Shown: one piece after another, positions 10,838 through 20,509 of the stretch | Layout: each line of letters starts with the position of its first letter | Position numbering within the stretch: position 1 is the first letter of the stretch | NCBI GenBank assembly: GCA_964058805.1 | Contig: CAXKVV010000507.1 | Span: forward strand, 32,995 to 96,994 | Length of the DNA: 64,000 bases | Source: Schoenoplectus triqueter | Lineage: Eukaryota; Streptophyta; Magnoliopsida; Poales; Cyperaceae | Reading direction: 5' to 3' | Translations under genes and position numbers: made by a program | Notes under the pieces: model-generated | Database searches by the model: none | Told to the model about the DNA's origin: nothing | Seen by the model: the letters and a program-made list of their open reading frames with translations, nothing else

Positions 10838-12420
10838 GTCCAACAAAGAGTGTGCGAAACATGACCCCTCAGGAAGCATGGAGTGGTGAGAAGCCGACTG
10901 TTTCACATCTAAAAGTATTCGGGTGTGTACACAATCTCGGAGACTAAAAGAAAAAAAACTTGATGATCACGAAGAAAAATACATCTTCATCGGCTATAGT
11001 GAGACATCTAATGCATACAAAGTGCAGATGGTTCGATCAAAAGAGGTGCAGATGGTTCGATCAACCGCTACAAAACCCGTTTAGTTGCTAAAAGATATAA
11101 ATAGAAGCATGGCATTGACTATGATGAAGTCTTTGCACCTGTAGCACGCCTTGACACGGTAAGAATGCTAATTTCTCTTGCAGCATATCACGGTTGGAAG
11201 CTCCATCAACTAGATGTGAAGTCAGCATTCCTAAATGGCGTTCTTGAAGAAGAAGTCAATGTCGAACAACCAGAAGGGTTCATTGTCAAAGAAGCTGAGA
11301 AGAAAGTGTATCGTTTAAAGAAGACATTGTATGGGCTCAAGCAAGTGTCTCGAGTATGGAATACACAAATTGATGGCTACTTAGAGATAAAAGGATTTAT
11401 CAAATGTCAATTTGAGCATGCCCTCTATATGAAGAAAAGCAAACATGAAGTTTTAATAATTTGTTTGTATGTTGATGATCTCTTATTTATAAGGAGCAAT
11501 CCCAACATGTTTCGAGAGTTCAAGCAATCAATGTTTGAAGAATTTGAGATGGCCGATTGTGGTTTAATTGGGTACCTTCTCGGTATAGAAATCAAGCAAC
11601 AATTAAATGACATTTTCAACTCACAAAAAAAAAAGTATTCCAAAGAAATCCTGGAGAAGTTCAAGATGACAGAATGCAATTTTGTCGGCACATCAATTGC
11701 AAGTGGAACGAAGTTAACAAAAGAAGGTGATGAAAAATTCATAGAACCATCTATTTTTAAAAGTCTTGTTGGAAGCTTAAGATATCTTACAATTATAAGA
11801 CCTGACATTGTATATGGAGTTGGGCTTGTGAGTAGGTACATGGAAGAGCCAAAGTCATCACATTTGCTGGCAGCAAAATAATTCTCAGGTATCTCAAAGG
11901 AACACTGGATTTTGGCATGTTTTATTCAAAGAGCGCTGGAAAAGTTTTATATGGATATTCAGGTAATGATAAGGGAGGCGATCAAGATGAAAGGAAGAGC
12001 ACCACTGGACATGTGTTCTTTCTGGGGTCTATTGCATTCACACGGATCTCAAAGAAATAAAACATCGTTGCTCTTTCTTCATGCAAGGCAGAATATGTGG
12101 CAGTAATTTCTGGTGCATGTGAAACTGTTTGGCTAAGAAATATTCTAAAGGAGTTAGACCATCCCAACTTGAGTTGAATATTATCTACGTCGACAACAAT
12201 TCAGCCATTCAACTTGCGAAGAATCCGATGATGCATGGGAGAAGCAAACACATTGAGATTTGGTTTCACTTCTTAAGAGATCAAGTGAAATAAAATATTA
12301 TGACATTAGAGTACTATAGTACTAAGGAGCAAGTTACACATATTTTTTACGAAGACTCTCCCGATTGATGCATTCAATAGTGCGCTAGGCATGCGGCAAC
12401 TTCAGGTTTGAGGGGGCGTA
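10838..12420 (+). pseudogene. Ty1/Copia retrotransposon pol remnant (integrase end, reverse transcriptase, RNase H)
   Basis: The order INT-RT-RNaseH is Copia-type. At 10838-11030 the C-terminal integrase is recognisable (KPTVSHLKVFGC, EEKYIFIGYS). After a deletion the reverse transcriptase starts near 11080 with a TAG in KRYK*KHGIDYDEVFAPVAR, then is open over 11165-11881, with DVKSAFLNG, the catalytic CLYVDDLLF and the conserved SLRYL and RPDI motifs. RNase H continues at 11882-12290 in broken frames: KSTTGHVFFLG, then a stop after ISKK, VALSSCKAEYVA, and NMPMMHGRSKHIEI-like text. A purine-rich primer (TTTGAGGGGGCG) abuts the LTR at 12421. gag, protease and most of integrase are gone, so it is non-functional. 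Confidence 0.9.
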
Positions 12421-12718
12421 TGTTGGAGTTATCACTTATGCAAATCAGAAAATTAATTACTAGAAACCTTTGTTCATTGAATAAATTAGTAATCTAAACC
12501 ATCTCAAACTCATACTTTTATAGCTGTCGTATTAAAAGCTGAAGTTTTTAGTATAGAATTCAATGTATTAGAGTTAATTACACTTGTAACTCAAAGACCT
12601 TCCTTGTGCTATAAAAGGAGAGGTTGTGAGGTTGTGAGGTTGTGAGGGTTATAAATAAGAAGGTTGTAGTCTTATTTATATTTTGAGAGTTAAATATTTT
12701 TTTGAATGTTCTTCAACA
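12421..12718 (+). repeat. 3' LTR of the Copia remnant
   Basis: It starts TGTTGGAG directly after the polypurine tract and ends TTCAACA, giving the 5-bp inverted ends TGTTG/CAACA. Length is 298 bp. A TATA-like CTATAAAAGGAG lies at about 12610, followed by three tandem GGTTGTGA units. No matching 5' LTR is present upstream. Confidence 0.75.
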
Positions 12719-13294
12719 TATTTTGTATTTAAATTTCACATCTTATCATTTTTTTTTATTCTTAACCCACTTCCTACAATATATACCAACAAACTAATAC
12801 AAATCGATTGGGTACCATAAATGTTTGTCAACCTAGAAAATTTTACAAACAGTCCAAAATGTATACGATACTTGGTTTTATTGCATCTGGATTCTGCGCC
12901 AGTTTGGGTTAGGCATCCGCATTTCTCAGAAATTAAATTCCAGGCCAACCTTTCCCTAATAAAACTCGAATTAGGTCAATTCATTTTAAAATTTCGGCAA
13001 AATATCAACCAAATGAGTTGACATATATCTAGCTAGTAAGTTCTCTAAGTACCTTCTTTTGTTTGAAGCAGAGGGCAATTGCCCTACTGAATTTTCATTT
13101 AATTGAAATAAGATGTACAGAAATATGTACAAAAAGCTTAAGGAAAAAAATTCTGAACTATGATGCATGCGTATCTTCAGCTGTGATACAGTCGTATCAG
13201 AAGGATTACCATACTGGCAAATTATGAGCAGCATTATAAATAGACAAAAATAAACCCAAATTAAGTTAAAAAATAAGTAGAGCAAATATAGCTA
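12719..13294. other. Intergenic, no gene recognised
   Basis: Three overlapping open frames of 66-99 codons on both strands have no domain-like sequence. Only ordinary AT-rich DNA is visible here. Confidence 0.4.
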
Positions 13295-13353
13295 AAAGTG
13301 CCTACATATATACACTAACTGGTACAACGTTAGTGTATATATGTAGGCACTTT
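13295..13353. repeat. Perfect 25-bp hairpin with 9-base loop
   Basis: The stem AAAGTGCCTACATATATACA... at 13295-13319 is followed by loop TGGTACAAC (13320-13328) and the exact complement at 13329-13353. All 25 base pairs match. The stem is not part of any other repeat I can see in the window. The loop is short for a plant microRNA precursor. A recent small foldback or a transcription-termination-like hairpin is as likely. Confidence 0.8.
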
Positions 13354-13490
13354 GAACGAGGCAATTTGAACCTTAAATTGTTGAACTCGGCTGGATGGAT
13401 ACAGCAGGGTCCTGATTCTAAATTTGCAAGGGTTTTGCAACAAAGGTTCTTGAATTTTATAAAGGAAAATTTTCAAGGATGCGCTTGTTG

Positions 13491-13696
13491 ATACCGTCAT
13501 CGATTATTATACACATTATATAAAGTTATTATGCATGTTAACGACTTTTTTATATCATTTATTTTGTATAATACTTGGTTGATACCATTGATATGCATAA
13601 TGATAGTAAAATACAATATGAATAATATCATAAAGTCATTAAGATGCATAATAACTTATATAATGTGCATAATTGATACCGTATTGATGACGGTAT
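13491..13696. repeat. 206-bp palindromic MITE with ATACCGTCATC ends
   Basis: The left arm ATACCGTCATCGATTATTAT... and the right arm, read in complement as ATACCGTCATCAATACGGTA, share long stretches: CACATTATATAA, GTTATTATGCAT and GACTTT. The middle is a diverged hairpin. No convincing target duplication is seen. It ends seven bases before the next element. Confidence 0.65.
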
Positions 13697-13703
13697 GAAC
13701 AAA

Positions 13704-15181
13704 GGGAGTCTTTGGCACTCAATGGAATAGCAAAAAGTTGGAATAGAATAACTATTCCGACGAATTAATTTGCCAGACGAATTTTAGACTAAGTAGAAGA
13801 GTGCAGAATAGTGCTAATCCGGTATACCAACTTATAGGTGGAATACCGGATTAGCTCTCGTCGGAATAGCGATTATTGTTTGATTATATTATATTATATT
13901 ATATTATATTATTATGTTATGATTATGATTAAGATTTAGTATTATTATATTATTATATTATATTTATGATTATAATTTATTATTATATTAATATTATGAT
14001 TATTATTTATTATAATTATTATCATTATATTATTAATATTAAATTATTATTATCATTATTGTTATTATATTATCATTATCATTAGTATTATTATATTATT
14101 TATTATTATTATAAATATAATTTTAATATTATATTATTATATTATGAATATAAATATAATTATTTATTATTATATTATTATATTATGATGATTATGATTA
14201 TGATTATTAATACTTATTATTATTTTATTATGTTGTATTATATTATTAGATGTTGATTATAGTGATGATTAATTCATTATTATATAATTATAATTATAAT
14301 AATTTTATGATTATGAATATATAATTATTATTATATTATTATGATTATGATTATGGTTATATTATTATGATTATGACTATAATTATTATTATCATGATTA
14401 TGATTATGATTATTATATTATGATTATATTATTAAAATTATGATTACTTATTATTATTATATTATTATAATTATGATTGTAATTATAATTTTTTATTATT
14501 ATATTACTATATTATGATTATGTTTATATTTTTATTATATTACTATTATAATATTATTATTTATTATGATTATTTTTTATTACTTTTTTATTATTTTATT
14601 ATGTTGTATTATATTATTATATGTTGATTATAGTTATGATTAATTTATTATTATATTATTATAATTATAATTATTTATAATTATTTTTATGATTATGATT
14701 ATGGTTATATTATTATGATTATGACTATAATTATTATTATTATCATGATTATAATTATGATTATTATATTATGATTATATTATTAAAATTATGATTACTT
14801 ATAATTATTATATTATTTTAATTATAATTGTAATTATAATTTTTATTATTATATTACTATATTATGATTATGTTTATATTTTTATTATATTTCTATTATA
14901 ATGTCATTATTTATTATAATTATTTTTTATTTCTTTATTATTATTATTATCTTACTATTATGATTATTATTTTACTATTATTATTATTATCATCATCATT
15001 ATTAGTATCATAATTATTCATATTTTAACTATTCTGAGTAACAACTGCCAAACGATATTTTCGCTCTTCCGAATAGTCAAAAATATCACTCTTCTGCCAC
15101 TCTTCCAAAAAAATATTATTCTATTACTCTTCCAAAATTACCACTCTTTCAAAGCTATTCTTTGATTTGCCAAACGGACCC
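13704..15181. mobile_element. ATT-core TIR element, copy 1
   Basis: The left end is GGGAGTCTTTGGCAC. The right end is CTTTGATTTGCCAAACGGACCC, so the termini are inverted forms of GGGNNYNTTTGGC. Direct AAA triplets flank it (13701-13703 and 15182-15184). Next to each tip are about 150 bp of unique sequence (for example GCGGAATAGT-type words and CTCTTCCGAATAGTC). The middle 1.1 kb is ATT/ATG/ATA trinucleotide-rich low complexity. A second copy with the same tips, flanks and core type is at 45853-46989. No coding capacity. PIF/Harbinger-like or CACTA-like movement by a 3-bp duplication is possible. Confidence 0.75.
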
Positions 15182-15985
15182 AAAGTGTTTCTATATATGA
15201 TCAGCTCCCTTTACAAAAGTACAAAACAAGTTTCATTATCTCTCGCTTAATTGCACCAATTGGTTTGAAAAGTATTAATTCTTCCGGTAACCAGATTTCA
15301 TTAGCATCTCAATCAACTATTAATTGCATATACATATCGTTGTTTAAAGTAGGCAACGACCTACTTACCTAAGAAAATATATAATTGCATATATCGTTTT
15401 CAAGTCATACATGGAAATTCCGTTTTCATGTAGTATCGTGTGGATGACATATTTCAATTAAACCGATCAATATCCATACAAAAAAATGGAAGAGAACAAA
15501 AAACCATAGAACAAACAAATCAAAGGTCACTTTTCATATGGATTTTTGTACTCCTTTTGGCTTTCTCAAATGTACAGGTGATTGGGTGTCATTTTCCATG
15601 CAAATTAATTAATGTACGGATAGATAATTGCGTGTCCTCTCATACAAATTGGTAATAAACAACACACTGCACCTTTGTGCTGAAGCAATATTCCATTTTG
15701 CAAAATTAATAAGAACCCCATCTACAATAAATTCTGTCTCTGTATATAAAAAAGTTGCAATTGAATCCAACTTTTTATGTGTGGTACAATGAAATCATTC
15801 TTACATGTAATTATTGTTCTATTCAGAAATACATATATCATCAAACTATCATATCTCGAGTTACACACAACTAACTTCAATCCAATTGCTTTCAATTGTG
15901 CTTAAGAAACAAATATAATTTCACACTGAAGTTACCAAAAAATTCACAAAAAAAGAAAGAAAAAGAAAAGAAGAAACAGAAGCTC
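15182..15985. other. Flank downstream of the minus-strand KCS
   Basis: No gene is seen. The last few hundred bases before 15986 should contain the KCS 3' UTR and poly(A) region (minus strand); AATAAT/ATTAAT-like words are present but I cannot single out a signal. The short open frame 15440-15655 is not supported. Confidence 0.4.
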
Positions 15986-17401
15986 TCAGGTCATATGTAT
16001 TCTTCTCATAGCTTCGAACCGCTCTTTGCGATTAAATGTCTCTTCAGTATCTTCATTGATCCATCCATACTTCTCCAAGTAAGGATTAACTAGGGTTTGT
16101 GGGGGGTAATTTTTGATACAATCCTCCCAAACATCACCATCTCCTAAATCTGATAGGACCTCCCACATGCAACTGTTGCACTTAAACCCGGCACCAAAGC
16201 TTATCATGAGCAGTCTATCCCCCTTCCTCAGCCTCCTTTTTGCCTCAATGTACCCCAAAACATACCACAAGCTACTGGCAGACGTGTTACCCCATCTATG
16301 TAATGTCATTCTAGCTGGTTCTACATCATACTTGCTCAACCCCAATGCACGCCCAACGGCATCAATCACCGCTGACCCACCAGTGTGCAAACAGAAGTGA
16401 TCGACCCCTGACTTGAAATTGATTCGGGCCATAGAAGAATTGGATTCACCTTTGGGCTTAAATTTCATTTGTTTGATTGCACGGTACATATACAGCGCAA
16501 GCTCACGGTATGGAAGTATTTTTGGGGCAAGGCGTTTGAGATTTTCTGCAAATGCACGGACTGCGGCTTTTGGTAAACCCTTGCTTAGGTGGAACCCTAA
16601 CCGACCCAAATCATCCTCCTTCTGCATTGCACAACTGTACGCATCATCATTTGCCCCGATGTGGGTCCGGACAAGACACTTTAGGCTCATCTTGGCTCGG
16701 GACCGCATCATCGGGTTATTAGTCAGTAACATAACACAGCCCCCTGATCGGAAAAGACAATTACCTAGCATCATTGATTTGTCATTGCCAGAGTACCAAT
16801 TGGGGCTGATTGACTCTGAGGTGACCACCACGGCTAATGTTTTCTTCCCCGATTTGAAAAGGTTCCTCACCAAGTCGACTGATATCAGGCTTGCACTGCA
16901 ACCCATGCCGGAGAGGTTATACATTTTGACATCCTCCCGCATTTTGTGCCGCTTCACAATCCTCGACGCAAGGGATGGAGCAGGGGAGAACATGGAGATA
17001 TTCACCACCAACACATCCACATCACGCGGCGAGATCTTAGTCTTCGCGAACAAATTGCCTACCGACTCATTCAGAAACTCATCCATTTCCAGCATTGCAT
17101 CATCAAAGGTTGGCGAATTTTCTCGGCCCTCGATTATATTCCTTGGGCCGTATGTCTCTTCCCCAATACCCGAGTTGACAACCACCTTGAGCATGAACTT
17201 GTATTCAGACAAACCAAGGGTGTCGTTTCTCTCTATGATCTCACCACTAGTTTGAGTGGTAATTCGCCGGTCAGGCTCCGGCTTGAAGCACATATAGTCT
17301 ATCAAGTAGCAATTCGTGTAGATTTTGAGGTAGTAATACTTGCAAATGAGGTAGAGAGAGAAGAGGAGAAGTGCGGTTGTAAGAGCAGCAAAAAATTCCA
17401 T
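15986..17401 (-). CDS. KCS: 3-ketoacyl-CoA synthase, complete and intronless
   Basis: This ER-membrane condensing enzyme performs the first, chain-length-setting step of very-long-chain fatty acid elongation, using malonyl-CoA and an acyl-CoA. The 471 codons run from ATG at 17401-17399 to TGA at 15988-15986. A hydrophobic segment at residues 3-27 is the membrane anchor. The catalytic residues are Cys168 in NLSGMGCSASL, His339 in HFCLHTGG and Asn372 in HRWGNTSAS, with the same 33-residue His-Asn spacing as FAE1. Conserved TLAVVVTSE, MLGNCLFRSGG and GFKCNSCMWE blocks are intact. Its closest visible relative is the plus-strand copy at 1-1277, tail-to-tail with it. The sequence resembles the KCS3/12/19 branch from memory; KCS3 is reported as a regulator rather than a typical enzyme, so activity should not be assumed from the triad alone. 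Length is slightly below the usual 490-530. Confidence 0.95.
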   Translation of the reverse strand: MEFFAALTTALLLFSLYLICKYYYLKIYTNCYLIDYMCFKPEPDRRITTQTSGEIIERNDTLGLSEYKFMLKVVVNSGIGEETYGPRNIIEGRENSPTFDDAMLEMDEFLNESVGNLFAKTKISPRDVDVLVVNISMFSPAPSLASRIVKRHKMREDVKMYNLSGMGCSASLISVDLVRNLFKSGKKTLAVVVTSESISPNWYSGNDKSMMLGNCLFRSGGCVMLLTNNPMMRSRAKMSLKCLVRTHIGANDDAYSCAMQKEDDLGRLGFHLSKGLPKAAVRAFAENLKRLAPKILPYRELALYMYRAIKQMKFKPKGESNSSMARINFKSGVDHFCLHTGGSAVIDAVGRALGLSKYDVEPARMTLHRWGNTSASSLWYVLGYIEAKRRLRKGDRLLMISFGAGFKCNSCMWEVLSDLGDGDVWEDCIKNYPPQTLVNPYLEKYGWINEDTEETFNRKERFEAMRRIHMT

Positions 17402-17640
17402 TATTGTTCGCCTACTTTCTGCTTCTTGTGATCAGTTGCTTTTTAAATTAAGTGAAAAGCAACTAGTAGTACAAGTGTGGGGATTGAGGAATGAGGAGAA
17501 GAAATGCATGCGTATGTATAGAGAGAGAGGAACAGAGGGACGAGAGGGAGGAGAGGAGAGGAGCAAGTGGAATTAAGAAGAAAGTAAGAGTAAATGCTGT
17601 CCAATGCTTCCAACGTCCAACCGATTAAGTTGGTCACGTG
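17402..17640 (-). promoter_or_regulatory. Upstream region of the minus-strand KCS
   Basis: Read on the minus strand, a strongly pyrimidine-rich leader (CT repeats, complement of 17516-17575) lies about 115-175 bases before the ATG. The palindromic G-box CACGTG is at 17635-17640, about 235 bases upstream of the ATG. G-boxes bind bZIP/bHLH factors and often mark stress or light control. I see no clear TATAAA at a fitting distance. Confidence 0.4.
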
Positions 17641-18256
17641 GAGTCATGGAGCATATAAGTTGAGTAGCTGCATAACAAGTAACAACAGTAAAAAGCTCTA
17701 ATATCCTTAAAATGTAGTAAAGGAAAGTGTTATCTTTTAGTTCATAATCTTGTTGCTAGTTTAAAAAGAAAAAAACAACATTTGTAATTCATAATTTTTT
17801 TATTATAAAAATACGTAAGACGTCAGTATAGAGTTTTGTTTTTTTATTAATTTAAAACCTTTAATCACGAGTCTATTTATTCCTCTTGTTATTTTTTTCC
17901 TATGCGGATTCGATTATTTTAGTTCAATCCGTTAGCTATATACTTTTTTTTTTTAGTTAACATCATATTTATCTTGTACTCGTCTTTTATTTCATATTTA
18001 CCCATCAATTCTTAATATATCATATTTACTCTATGCTTTCAAATTTATTCATTAATATATCGAATATATCCTTAAATTTTTTAAAGTATTTCATACTTAC
18101 CTATAAACTCTCAAATATTTTTATACTACTCATTGGTTAACATATTTTCATATATATTAAATAATTATTTATGATAGTTTATAACTCATTATTTTTTTAT
18201 ATATATTCACAAAATTAAATTTATTTATATTGATTTAGATAGATATTATTTAATTA
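17641..18256. other. AT-rich intergenic DNA
   Basis: This is distal promoter or spacer DNA with long A/T runs. Words like TTTTTAAATT and CATATTTACTC recur loosely. No gene and no clear element borders are visible. Confidence 0.4.
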
Positions 18257-18700
18257 CTAGTATCTTGCCCGTGCATTGCTACAGTAATATCTTTCAAAAA
18301 TATAAAAAATTATATCTTCATGTGAAAAATAAGGAAATAAAAATAAAATAAATTTAGTAATTAATGTAAATTTCAATCATGAATAAATAATTAATGCAAA
18401 ATAAATGTAAATTGAGAGGAAAGTTAACATTCAGTGTTTAACAAAAGTTAAAATTCATAATTGATGTCAATCTAAGAAAAATAAAATAAAATAGAGCAAT
18501 TATATTTCTAAATTATGTAGCATTTCATGTAACAAATAAAATTGAGAGAAAATTCTAACTTCAATACAAATGGTCATAAAGATAGTAACATTATTTGATG
18601 AATAACTCAATCGGATGAGTGATATTAGCACTAAAGATTTAACAAAAAATCTGGACCGTTGCAAGATCAGAACACATACGTGCTTAATAAAGAGTAGAGA
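18257..18700 (-). mobile_element. Non-autonomous Helitron, 444 bp
   Basis: On the minus strand the element begins TCTCTACTCTTTATTAAGCA at 18700 and ends GCACGGGCAAGATACTAG at 18257. The 5' TC and the 3' CTAG, preceded by a partly decayed CCGTGC/GCACGG hairpin about 10 bases from the end, are classic Helitron marks. It sits between A (18701, complement of T) and T (18256), the AT target expected for Helitrons. It has no coding capacity. Confidence 0.7.
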
Positions 18701-19651
18701 TAGAAATTTTCTTCAACTAATCTGATTTGACAGGCTCGCTCTAGTTTTAATTTAGGTCAAAAAAATAATTAATGTCTACCAAATAACATTTAAATAAATT
18801 TAAGTTTATGAATAAATATAAAAATATTTAAAGAGTTAAAAAATATATAAAATATTCTAAATAATTATTGAATATATATATGTGTGTGTGTGTGTGTGTT
18901 TTATATTATATATTTGAATTCATGAATAAATATGATAAAATTTAAAGAGTTCAAGTGTATATTAGATATATTAAAGATTATATAAGCAAATATAAAAATT
19001 TAAAAATTAATGAGTAAATGTTATATTTTAAAGAGTTAATGGACGAATAGAAAATAATAATAAAAAGTTGAAAGATAAATACGATATTAACTTTTTTTTT
19101 AAAAAAAAGCTGTATACATTTTAACTTTCATGTTAGAAACAATTAATCTCTAATGGGAGATAACATCATTGATATCACATCTCATTGACCTCGATAATGT
19201 ATTTGGGATTTCTTGATGTTGTTTTTTTCTGTTAAAATCTCCAAACTTTTCGTTTCTGGTTTTGTCATGTGGTGCATGGATTCCGTTCCCATCCAAATTT
19301 GGCATTCGTGTCTTCTCTTTCTTGACAGGTTGATTGACTTTGCTTTGTTGACCCGTTCGACGCAACCGCTCCATTGAGATTTTTAAATGGAATTGATGGG
19401 GTCGGATTAGTTTAATTAGATAAATTATTGAAATTTTACATTCGCTGTCATAGTTTTTTTTTACCGTGGCACAGTATTATATTTTTTTTCCTTTCATGTG
19501 ATGTGCAACTAATAAAATCTGATAATTTAAAAACTCTTCCGTTCAAAAAATATGGCAGATGTAATCCCTTTTGATTATAACTAATTACAAGGTTGGATGG
19601 CTCTATCTTAATTAGCCTATGATAATCATTAATCTGAGGTTAATCCTTCAT
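18701..19651. other. AT-rich intergenic DNA
   Basis: A (TG)n microsatellite lies at about 18880-18899. An open frame at 19150-19374 (minus) has no recognised feature. Nothing else is supported up to the CACTA terminus. Confidence 0.4.
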
Positions 19652-20010
19652 CACTACTAGAATTGTTGATATTTCTGTGGAATGTCCCTATATTTTCCCT
19701 GGGATATTTTGGGTTCGATGGAAATGCCAAAAGATAGGGTTTCCGTTGATTATTTGCCTCGCACGTTCACGGTAATAAGTATTAATGGAAATAAGTTTTT
19801 ATCATTCGAGGCAAATATTGTCAACGCTTGGAAGGAAATCTCCAGATTTTGCGCTTTTACGGAAATACCTATCTCAGATCCGACGGAAATTGTATAAAGT
19901 ATTATATATCTGTACTCTCAACATTTCTGTGAAATGTTTATATCTTTTCCGTGGATTTTTGCACAGAAATGTTATTTATCTTTTTCTGATATTTTCTCTC
20001 ATTTGAATAG
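19652..20010. repeat. CACTA left terminus and subterminal repeats
   Basis: After CACTACTAGAATTGTTGATA come many degenerate copies in both orientations of a 9-10 base motif, ATTTCTGTGGAA / ACGGAAAT (for example near 19670, 19720, 19787, 19860, 19885, 19930, 19958 and 19972). Such arrays bind the TNPA-type protein in En/Spm (family knowledge). Short open frames across this region are by-products. Confidence 0.65.
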
Positions 20011-20019
20011 TTGATATTT

Positions 20020-20509
20020 GTTTTACCATTCCAATTATAATTCAAATTATATATGAAATTTTTCACAGTACATCCCACACCACATGATTGACAAAAGAAG
20101 TCTAACAATATTAATTAATTGTCCATGGATCATTTAAAATTACAAGATAAATTCAAAGGAGTTGAAGAAAACAGATGGTTAAATTTTAAAATTAAGGATT
20201 GTCATTTTCATTGCTAAGCAATGACCTCCATATTGAAGCCCAGTAACATACCCCACCTCATCTCCCTATGGTGCCACCTGAAATAAAAATGCAAATAATA
20301 TTATTTATTCAAACCGTGACTTAAGGCAAGTATACATTATTGGGTGAAAAAAATTCATCAATTGATAATTGGTCAACACAATTGAATGGATGGTTAAATT
20401 GATCCAATTTATTGACAAAACCATAATGTCAATTAGACAAATTAATACCATTTAACAGAAAGTTGAAATAATCAAGGAGTCTTTTTTTTAAGAAACTACC
20501 TGTATCATA
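20020..20509 (-). other. 3' untranslated region of the transposase gene
   Basis: Directly after the stop, ATATGATACAG is followed by a GTAGTT donor at 20499, and a TTTATTTCAG acceptor precedes 20277. A 222-base 3' UTR intron is therefore plausible, with a last non-coding exon from 20277 leftwards. This rests on splice-site appearance alone. Confidence 0.35.

Noticed and set aside
16413..17255. 280-codon open frame on the plus strand
   Set aside because: It is antisense to the KCS gene at 15986-17401, whose minus-strand protein has all family motifs.
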